Source: Owenia fusiformis (taxonomy: Eukaryota; Annelida; Polychaeta; Sabellida; Oweniidae). Taken from it: a DNA stretch of 64,000 nt. Location of the stretch: NCBI GenBank assembly GCA_903813345.2, contig CAIIXF020000010.1, positions 20,285,181-20,349,180 of the forward strand. Direction: 5' to 3'. Positions 47,346 through 59,300 of the stretch are shown here, one piece after another (the first letter of the stretch is position 1; each line of letters opens with the position of its first letter). A program made the translations under genes and the position numbers. The notes under the pieces are model-generated. The model was not told the DNA's origin. It saw nothing but the letters and a program-made list of their open reading frames with translations, and did no database searches.

Positions 47346-50300
47346 CTCTATCGGGCAACTGACGAACTTTAAGTGAGCCATCTGCCCCACAAGAGTATAG
47401 GTGGCCCCTGGGACCAATCATAAGTTGTATACAGCCTGTATGGGCACCATGCATGTTGCGGAATATTGAAGATTTGGCATGTTCACCAGGAAGAGAGGCC
47501 ATCAACTGATGCACTGTTAGGCCCCATATCTGAAACAGGTATAAACAAAATAAGTTATCTGCTAAAAAGTTTTGAATACATAAAAGATTAAGGTTTCATA
47601 AATGAGAATTGATGATGTAAAAAGTGGGGAAAAAAGCTTTGTTATTTTGGGTTACTTTTTTCTCGCCTCACATATCCTGTCAGAAGATCCAGTGACGGAG
47701 AATACGGAAACAGTTAAGATTTTGTGTAGAGATGGTAATGGGATCTGATGCTAATGTTAATAGTTATGTGAGGAAAAACAATTTCATATTTTGAAGCACT
47801 GTCGTCTCACCTTAATATCTCCATCAGAAGATCCTGTTATAAAGAACTCTTCACTGGGATCCATGGCGAGACAACGAACAGAGGACTCGTGGGCTTGGAA
47901 TGTGTGGCGAATCTGGCGCTGACGAATGTCAAAGATACAGATTTCTCCCCGCTTACCTCCAGATATTATACACTGGTTCTGGGCTGCATAGAGTAAAGAG
48001 GGGGCGCCACTATCGTGACAAGCAAAGCCTGGAAATAGTTTTAGGATAATGTACGCATATTTGTTGAATGAAGAAATCATAAATAGAGTACATGTGTATG
48101 CCTAATCATTATATGAACATTTACTTTTCATTCAAATTACTACGAGCTATATATGCATACATGTAATAAATACATCAAGAAATAGCCAATAGAAAGAGTT
48201 TTGATTGAAGTACTAGTCTTATATGGAAAACATAAGAACTTACTATGAACAAGGGAATTTTTTGGTGACATCAGGGTATCCCATAGACAGACATTCTTAT
48301 TATCTGTAGAGGCCCCTGCAGTGGCTAACAAACTCGAAGACCCCACAAAAGTGAAATCATAAGTTGTCTTTGTGTGACACTTTAGTTTCATGAAAGGTTT
48401 GCTCATGTTAACACCTAGTCCTACTTGCCACAGGCACAAGGAGCCTTCACCTTCAGCAACTCCAAACTGAAAATATAGTTAACCATATAATGAGTGAAAC
48501 AACTGAAGATCCATGCTGACTGACGTGGTTATTCAAACATTCATGTCAGTGCCACTAGATAATTCCAACATTCTACCGAAGTCAGCAATATGAAACGAAT
48601 AGCATCATTGGCGAGACTTGATTCTAGTCTTTTCCCCAAATGGATCAAATTTTCTGTATGTTCAATTTTACACAAATCATCATATCATTATACTACACAA
48701 TGACAACAAAGGCTTGCATACCTTATTTCCCTGTGCATTGAACAGTATCTTGGTGACCTTGGCCTGTGTGCCTGGCTCCCTGGCTGTTGATATGCACTGG
48801 TCATGTCCCCATTCATACAGCTTCACACTGCCATCTGTGCCTCCTGTCAAGTCTATAAGCAAGAAATTAAATTTTTCATTTTGATTGTTTTATTGAAAAG
48901 TGTCTCATACAAGTTTTCATTATATTTTTCTCCCATCATTCAATGTCATTCATATTTTGTCAATATTTCGAAAGTTCAGACTTTATCCCTGGAAAATCCA
49001 GATTTCTATGGTAATTTGGCCAAATAATAAAAATGCACGATTTTGGAAAATATTGCTTCTAATATTTTACACTCTCCATTCTCCATCTATCTTTATTTCA
49101 TTTATTAACCTTTATAATTTGTGGGATAAATGTAATGTATATGTGTTAACTTATTTAAAGCAAATCTATGATACATCATATTTATTCAATTAAACTTGGC
49201 TCACAATATGGCAGGTGTGGATGGGATCCCATTCTGCGGATGTTGGGCAGGTTCCTCTTGGACATCTGGAAGGAAGTGAGAACACAAATATGAATAAAAG
49301 TAAAAATTGCAAATATCAAGAGCACAAAAATGAACATGCATATAAATGAATTTTAGAAACATTGACAAGGTACTTAATAATATAATCTGATTCAAAATGC
49401 AATGAAAATACAACAAAATACACCAAAATTATGACATATACATTATGTAATAATCACACAATAAGATTTGTATGCTTTTACAACTCTCATGCTAGCATGA
49501 TGCATTAAGAGTGTAATCCAGTAGCAGTTTTCAACCAGTGCAAGAAGCATCCCAAAATGGGAACCAAATGGTTCTTGGATTAAATCATGGGCTTAGTCAA
49601 CAGATTTATAAATTTATTTTACCATTCTACAGACAGCTTAAATTCAATATCATATCCAGTCTCCTGATCATTGTGTTACTTATATGATCAGTTTCTTTGG
49701 AAATTAGAAAATAGTTTTAACTTATACATTCACTCATTAATGAATACATGTATGCAACTATGTTACTCTAAAAAATAAACTGACATTGTTTACTTGAGTC
49801 TCTAGCCAATATTGTCTTATAAAGATATTCTGGATCCACAGCTTATACAAACATGGAATGAATACAGATTGATATATTTGAGGCACCAAAGGTGTTCCAC
49901 TTATACAGGTTTTACTATAATAGGTTCTACTGTTTCATACTCAAGTAATAAAAAACAAGCAATAAAATAGTAAATAAATTGAAGTCTTAACTTAAGATTT
50001 AATTGGTGTATTTTGTTTTAATTAGTGTAATGTTATGTAATTCAATGAAAAGTAGACCATGCTTTAAATGTTCAGTGCTGAAAAACATCAAATGGAGATA
50101 CAATGAACAAGCATGACTTTGATAGATGCGAGGTTTTCATTTCACACATTATATAAAGGGGTCCTTTAAATGAAAACGATGTAAATCAACTGAGTCTATA
50201 CAAACAGTCTATACTCTCTGTGGAGAGGACTATAAGAATAAAATAAAGAGCACTGAAAAACATTCACTGTACACAACATGGATAAGAAACAATTGACAAC

Positions 50301-53300
50301 AAAATTTAACTGACACAATAATGATGTAAATCTGAAATAAAAAGCTGCAATATGCAATTGATGTTTGTATACAATACAGAAGTGAATAAATACAGAAGTG
50401 AATACATAAATATACACAAAACAAATATTCAATAACAACAAAGACATGACAAGGGATCTACAATCTGCTATTGTGATGTCACATGCAATTCAGTGTCACA
50501 TGCACGCAAGTGACACTCACCCGACGCATTAACCGACGGCTTCGGTCTACCACATATGATGAGTAGTAAGCATTGGTAATACCAGGAAGGTTAAGTCCCT
50601 TCATCTGTTACCATGGTAACCGTATCCAAGCAGCACAAAGAAATATAGCAGGGTTACACAGATCAGCCATTATACCCGATACAATACATAAATTCAAAGC
50701 ATTTAGAAACACCACCATTCTAAACTATCTGTCATGTTGAGATGTTCTTGGACACAAAGATAGTAAAACAAGGGAGTAAGTACTGTATATGTAAGGGCCT
50801 TTGTTTAATCATGGGGAAATTACTTACAATTTACAAATTCTTAAAATCTTATTTCTATTTTAGCCCTGAATCCTAATTTTTTTGTTCGAACATTTTTTTC
50901 AATTATTGTTGAAAAATATGCCTAGTGAAATTAGTAAAGGCAAAGGTTATGAAGAAAATACATTGGTGGCAGTCTAAGTAAACTGCAATTTGCAAGAAGT
51001 ACAGTATGATGGGTCTTGCATGGAAATTGTATGAAAAAGCAGAACCATTCACATACTGAACACACCCACATGTGCGGATTCAGATACATACCAATCCCAG
51101 CTATAGATGGCAGTAGAATCAAAGCATGTGAGCAAGATACCCATTTTATCAATGAAAATTCCCTTTAACTTCACACACAGGGTAATTATACTAACTACAT
51201 GTATCAAAGACGTGAATCACCATGTCCCACATGAACCCGAATACCATATTATTAAGCATTAATAACTATTATACATGTAAGGTTATATCACTTACCACAC
51301 TTCCTCCTCTACCGGTCATACCACTGGAGTTGTACGTGGGGGCAGGGACTACCCCTGGGGCTGTGGGGGTATGTACAGATGAACCACTGCTGGTCTCCTG
51401 CTGTTCGCTTGGAGTCTGGATTACCAAGAAGTCATCAGGGTGTTGGGAGCTTGGGGCATTGCTGCAAAATATAGTTATAACTTTATTGACCCATCCAAAG
51501 GTGGATGGTTAAAGTTATTGACCTCTCCTTGACCAATAAGAGCTAGAGTTTCAACTGAGGACACTATATGTTTAAATCAGGCTTGTGCAGTTTAGTGTGT
51601 AAAGTAAAACTCTTGACATTATTGAAAGATGAAACACTTGTTTATCCAGTAATTCAATATAAATGCCATTCAATAAATTGTATAACAGACTTACTTCTTG
51701 ATTGTCTCTATGTCATATTCAGTGTCGTCTTCTAGCCAAGATGGTGGATTTAAGATTCCAGAAACTTCCATTTCAATTACTTCTTTGGGTACTGCTAGCG
51801 CAACACAGTTCAAGTTGGCCTATACATCAAATAATTTACATGTACATGTATATGTTATGTTATGTTATGTACATGTAATGTATAAAAATGTTTTCAAATC
51901 AAAAAGAATTTTATGGAGAAAATGTGAAATGGTATGTACCATTTGCACAATGATTTTCCATGATGGGGTAATATCCAGATAACTGATTTCATTTGTGTTA
52001 GTCATTTTTACACATTTCTTATGAAAAATTCTAATGAATGAGCCCTTAAGGAGATGTTAAGGCATTAAAGGATACTGTGCCGACCTTTTAAAAAGTATGT
52101 GTGCAAGCTTTGCCAAAAACACAGCACATCATTTGACTTAAGCCGATGGCAGGCAAGTCAGATAATCAACAAGAATTTTACGCACGATTTCTGCTTCTTG
52201 TAAATATTATTTATAAACAATGGACTGTACGGTGTCTTCATCACGATATTGTCATCTATACTCCATGTATTTTAAGAAGGAAAATAACATAATCGAACAA
52301 CTCAGTGATTCAGCTGCCATCTATTAGTGGAATCAATAGTGTAAAATCTAGCTAGCGTAAAGAGCCAAGGATGATGCAGAAAATGACTACGTAATGCTCT
52401 TATTACATGTTGCAAGCAAAGCACACATGCTTGTTCTGCTTACCCCTGAGTACTGACGAGACTCTTTATCAAACTGTAAAATGGAAGCACAATATCCGGA
52501 ATCAATAAATTCTGTTAGCTTACCTCAAACTTTTAGATCTTTAAACGTTACCTCTTTAAATAAAAAAAAAAGAATTGCAGGTAGGGAAGTGTGTAATGTG
52601 GACACATTTTTAAAAGTACTTGTAGCTGTAAGTGAATTAATTGACTACCTGATTTATAGCAAATGCAGTGATAATGTCTTGGTCTTTGTGTATGATCTTC
52701 ACTGGACTTGGGATACGCTGGACTCCTGTGTCAACAACATCACCTCCTGTGTCACCCTGGAAATGTATAAGACATTGACGTGAAATGAGAAACATAAATG
52801 AAGGTTTTAACATGAGGAAAATTCACTTTCTAGTTGCAATTACAAAAGTGCAACATGAAAAGTAATTTAAAGATGACATAAAAAGTAATTTAAAGGTGAC
52901 ATAAAAGTAATTTAAAGGTGACATAAAAATGAATTTATCTTTATTTGTATTTGAACGCTCACTTGCGGGCTTACTCATAACCCTTACTTTGCTAACTTGA
53001 GCGATGAGTATCATTTTATTAACATGTATATTCTACTAATAAAAACCTACCAATGGTTCAGCAACTTTTCTTTTCTTAAAAATGAACCTAATGAAGACAT
53101 CTTGTAATATTTCTTTCTTGACTAGATAGTGCCAGAGTCTTTTACATGGCAGTGAGGAATGATTATCACACCTGAAACACAACAATGATTTATAATTGTG
53201 CATGTAGCTTGATGAAAGATTTTATTTTTACTTTATCAAATACTTTTAAAACAGTGGTTAACAATTAACATTATTTTTCATGAAAATACCTGGAATTTTT

Positions 53301-56300
53301 ATATGAATTATGAGGAAGGAGATTGTCAGTGCAACATAAAAATGGTACAATTGGCACGACTTAAAAGATGTGCATTTTTGAATCTTACATAGCACAGCCA
53401 TGATACAAAAGGCAAGGCAAAATTAAATTGGTGAGGCATAATTAGATTGGTGAGGCAAAATTAGATTGGTGAGGCAAAATTTAAACAAGATAGGATATTA
53501 CACTTCTAAGGTACATAATTTCCTGTTTGAGTCACTGAAAAACTGAAATTAATTTGTCTGTAAAAATTTGGGAAGACACTTGCCTCGCCTGCCTCATAGA
53601 TATCTACACTCATGATCTTATAAAATACATAAAGATTGTGTACACTCACAGGAATGGAGTATTTATAGGCTCTAACATGGCCTTGTATTTCAGTATGGCA
53701 GGCCCTGTGTTGGTTGAGTCAGTATAGCAACCAGGGATGTAGTCATCAGGAGGGCCAGGGAACTGTTCTAGTTCTTCTAAACAGTTCATCTCCCAATGCC
53801 CAAGGGAGCTCACCACTGCTTGGAGTAATGGGGATGACACTGGGAGCTCTATAACAGAAATATATTTATATATTAAATATAAGCAATTGCTAAAATATAT
53901 TAAAGAATTCAGATATATGTACAAGTATTTGGACTGTAGACTGTGTTCAATTAATAAATACTCAATTGGCCTCAATTAAATATATTGTATCTCACCTGGG
54001 ATTTCAAGTCCAACTTGTGGCAAGAACGTCTTCATGTTGTTCAGGACATACTTCATGATTGCGTACCTCAACAGGCACCAGCTGTAGGATGTAGGGTCAG
54101 AATGTTGTTGCATTCCTTCATCATGCCTATAAAGTAAATGTGCAATATAAACATAATATCCGGACATACTTCATGATGGCGTACCTCAACAGGCACCAGC
54201 TGTAGGATATAGGGTCAGAATGTTGTTGCATTCCTTCATCATGCCTATAAAGTAAATGTGCAATATAAATATAATATTTGGACATACTTCATGATGGCGT
54301 ACCTCAACAAGCAACAGCTGTAGGATGTAGGGTCAGAATGTTGTTGCATTCCTTCATCATGCCTATAAAGTAAAAGTGCAAAATAAATATAATATCTGGA
54401 CATACTTCATGATGGCGTACCTCAACAGGCACCAGCTGTAGGATGTAGGATCAGAATGCTGTTGCATTACTTTGTCATGCCTACAAAAATTCACAAAACA
54501 GTTCATACATATGAGATTTTTTATAGCCACATAAAAACTGAAGGCTCATGGCCACAAGCCAGCTTTTGTAAAGTTGGGGTTTCGTTTTTGGAAATATTCC
54601 AGGGGGTTTAAAATTTGACAAATTTGGCCTGAAATCACTGGACAAGTTCGCTCAAATCATTTGTATCCCTTGGCTACAGGCCTGACTGTAACCACTAACC
54701 ATCATTATTGTTTAACAAGAATTATTTTTCTGCGATTTTACTACAATCACAAATTGCGTGAAATTAAATAACATAGGAAAAATATCAAGAGTACAAAAGA
54801 AGAATATGACTTACAGGTTCAGGCTGTTTTCATCATTGTAGTCATCTTCACTGTCCAAGGACACATCAGAGTCATAGTCTATACAGTCAATACCCTGGGC
54901 ATCTGGGGGAACGTATGGCTACAATGATAGAGGGGATGCATGTGTTTCAGTGTTCTCAAAAGCATGGGAGCAAAGGGTATTGCACACTGCTAGAAATCTA
55001 AAATGTCAATCTGTAGAAAATCTATTTTATTTGCAAATGGGTGATATATCAGGAATTTTCATTAAAAGAAAAAAAGGTAAGTAAATTAGAATTGACATTT
55101 AGCTTCCTGAAAAAATCCTGGGCCAATCACTGAGATCACATAAGTTTCATCGACACCAACGAGATATTAGAGTCAAACTAAATGTTCAAACAGTATAGGG
55201 TGTCAATAAAATTTCTTTACAAAAGTTAGAGACTGCATTGTGATTGTAAATAGACTTTATGGACACCCTGTACCAATGTGTTTCATTTAATTTCGTCATG
55301 AAATATGTGACCATGTTTTGCTTAGGGGGCACAAACTTGTACATAGACTTCTTCGACAATATCTAAGGAGACGTCAGAGTAAATAAGTAATCATTCAAAG
55401 AAATATCACTTTGTGTTTAACTCACCTTGGTCATGAAGTATGTGACCATGTTTTGCTTTGGGGGCACAAACTTGTCTTTGTATTGTTGTTTCCCTTCACT
55501 GCTAGTCTGACTGCTGCCTTGTTGACCCAGAACCTTAAGGTGGAACTTGATACGCTGTTTAGACAGATCATCTTGCCCTGGAGATTAAGCAAAGACTCAA
55601 CAAGATCCGTACAGGCTTGTATGGGGTCCGATGTAATTTGCCTGTGTACCTTATGCAAACCATATACCTTATTTTATTGGGGTTTTCAGCATACCTCGAT
55701 AGATCTGCTTCCATATAAATAGTTAACTCTATAGACTATTCAACATTCTAGCTACTAATCTGATAGACCTGATTAACTATGGATATAAAGACAATCCTAA
55801 GAACATACAATAGGCATGATATGGTATATGTACCATGGTACATCATATAATACTCAAATGCTTAACATACCTTTGACTGTCTGAGCTGATTCTGTAGACT
55901 TGACAAGTTTCTTGAGTCCACCACCAAATAATACATTCCACATTTTCTCAGAGAATACATGAGACACCAGCCTATGACATAATCACAATAGAGCACACAT
56001 TGATGAAATAGGACTACATGTATACTTAACAAGAATCCTAAATGTCTCAAACCAGAACCAGCAGATCCTGAAATAGTAGAAGTAAAGTGTCACGATTCAT
56101 GGCCTAAGCTGAAACAGAATGATTTCAGAATTGAATCATTTGGCATTCAATCTTTATTACCCAAATTAGGCAACAAGTCTTGAAGACTGCAATTAGCATT
56201 TAGGCAGCTGTGATTTTTGAACACTGTAAGGTGCCATCTCATATGATCTTACATATGTACATATTACCTCAGAGCAAGCAATGGAAATATGATGACCTAT

Positions 56301-59300
56301 AGTAAGGTACTAACCTGTATAGAGTATTTGCATCATAGGTGGACAACGCATGGATCAGTAGGGACATGTAGACGCCAATCAATGCCTCACATAACAGAAT
56401 GTTCATTTTAGGAGCATCGTCATCCTTCTCTCTTGCTAACAAACTGCGGAGACTAGCAACACCTGATAGGAAAAAATAGAAAAATAGAAAAGTATGAGGA
56501 TTAACCTTCTGTCTATATCTGTTGCCCCTTCTCCAGGGATCCAGTGGTGATAAATATTACAACTGAATTTGTTGGAAATATCATAACAGTTTTCCATAAT
56601 TGGGGAATGATTTCCATACTTTTTAAAACTAGGACCCCCTTGGTGTAGTAGTAGTGACACATAATAATCATAAAGATTTCAATATTAAGACTATTATTAT
56701 ATTGACTATGTACAGTAATTCCGTTCCGAAGCAAAATGTTCCAAACCAAACCGTTCCGATTTTTTGTTCCGTGACATCTCTATTGTACAGGCAATTCCAC
56801 CCACATACAGTCTATATATACCTGGCCACTTTGAAGGTTGAGAGTTAGGGGTGTCCTCACTGTTGCTTGACTGTCTCCGTCTCCTAACTGCACCTGATAC
56901 AAGGTAGTTATCCTTCACAACATCAACACTGAAATACACATAAACATATGAATAAGCTATAATGAATGACCAGTTTAGAAGTTTCGTTTAATGTGTTTTA
57001 TATTCCCTATTCTGATATATACCAAACTAATTGCTGATTCAAATGAGAGACTGACTATATTGTATACAAGTATTGGGCTTACAGATGTTACATGTATAGT
57101 TGCAAATTGCTAAACATTTATCAATACATTTTGGAAATTATGGAAATTAAAAAACGATGGATGTACATGGAAGTTCTCAGTTTCATACATGTTTCTTACT
57201 GAAAAATCAAATAACAGAGAAGAAAGACATGAAATTCAATGTTATCATCATGTACATATACCTTGAGAAGGCCTCCATTCCAATTTCCGTGCTATCAGAC
57301 ATTGCTACTGTGAAACTGTCACTGTCGCAAAGACACTGGTAGATACAGGCAGATAAGGCTGCACTCAGGTTGCGGAGTACAAACACCTGCAAAAGATATG
57401 TAGTTTATGTGAATGTCTTAATCTGATTTGTCAATGAGCAGTCAATAATATAGTTACTAGCCACACAACACTGACGAAAAATACAGTGGATTGTCCTTTA
57501 TTATTATTTACCATCTGAGTCTAAATACTCCCTTTTGATTGGATAAAAAGAGGTAGCTAATTTACTCAGTCTACCTGTAGAGAATCTACCAAATGTTTTT
57601 TAAAAGTCACAAATAAATTGTCAATGGACCTTTATCCATATACATAAGGTGAAGTGGATAAATTGTACCCCTCCACTGTTAAATTTGAAATCAATATTGA
57701 CCTTGACCTTCATGTATATCAGGATATAGTTGACCTATGCAATGTATTGCCAAGGGGGGTTCAGTTTTCAAAAACTTTCAGGGGGGTTCACATTTGACAA
57801 TATTGGCCCAAATTTGGCCAAAATCACTTGAGAAGTGCTCAAAATGGTGAAAAACTGCATGATTTTGAGAGAATTTTTGGCCAGGGGGGGGAGGGGGGGG
57901 GGGGGTTTGCCTGAATCCTGCGAACCCCCCTGGCTACAGGCCTGTCTTACCTTATTCTTTGTTGAATCTATATCAGGAGGTGAAGTAAACTCCACCACGG
58001 AATGCAGCAGGTCTTTTGTGAGACTGTCTATATGTCGTATAGGGTCAGCAATCACTGTTTTAGCACTAGCCACACATGCGGAAAGCAAGGGGAGGGTGGT
58101 GGGAAAAGGTAAAGGAGACAAGAGTTGCTGTTGAGTCTTCTCCTGCTGTAACTCCTGTAGGAGCAAGATTAGCTCCATTCTGACTGAAGCAAGTCCTCCT
58201 CCGCATGCACCTGTTGTAATGTATAGATTTTGTAATTCATATAATATGTTGTAATGTAAATATATGTTGTAATGTATATCTCGTATGTGCTGTAATATCA
58301 TAAATAGTAGCCGAGACAACACAAGTCCCAAGTCTGTATTTTTACTCTCATTTCTTCACTTTTAAGAGTTAAGTCATCATATTTTGCATGCATATTCCTT
58401 GAAGAAATCCTAACATAGAATTTTATTGGTTTCGATTATAATTTATTTGTTAAAAATAGAGAAACATTTGATTTGTATTGGTCCATAATCAGAATTATCC
58501 ATTTTGTGTAACAAATGCAACATTTTGACGTCATTAATAAAAATTGAAGTTATAAATGATAAATACAATATGGTGTCTCTAATTTTATTGACAATAACTA
58601 TCATCCTAGATATTTTTGCCAGTCACCAAATTAACGCACACATTACAAGCTTTAAGATGATACCAAATATGTCATCAATCATTTGATTAAAATGGTTACT
58701 GGAATAAGCCCAAAGGGTATGCCACTCCTCTACCCCATCCATTTTCAGGAAATTAAAACACGCAAAAAATCTCAAATAATGCAGGCATCTGTAGGGGTCC
58801 TTTTTGGCCCCGTTTTATTTCAAATATCATGTTCCTGCATACCATTTTTCTCGGATATGTCTCAATTACCCCAAAATAGTTACACTTCTGCTGAAAAAGG
58901 AAACATGTGGTCAATTTGGAATTATTACACCAAAAGTAGTGATTTTTTATATAAAGTTAAAATAATGCATTTGTCGCTGAAAATGGCAAATTTTGATTAT
59001 AGACCAATCAGAATCAAATGTTTCTCTATTTTCAACAAATAAGTTATAATCAAAACCAATAAAATCCTATGTTAGGATTTCTGCAAGGAATATGCATGCA
59101 AAATGTGCTGACTTAACTCTTAAAAGTGAAGAAATGAGAGTAAAAATACAGACTTGGGACTTGTGTTGTCTCGGCTACTATGTTATAATATATATATATT
59201 ATATATAATATATATAATATTTTGGACTATTTTATTATATATATATGGATTGTAATATATCATTGTAATGTGGTTATGTATAAATGCTAAAATATATCAA

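Noticed and set aside
57835-58134. Plus-strand frame opposite a DMXL exon
   Set aside because: Antisense shadow of exon 57951-58210 and the adjacent G-rich repeat.
58683-59042. 119-codon frame inside the TIR element of a DMXL intron
   Set aside because: No transposase motif, and the frame runs into an inverted arm; taken as chance.
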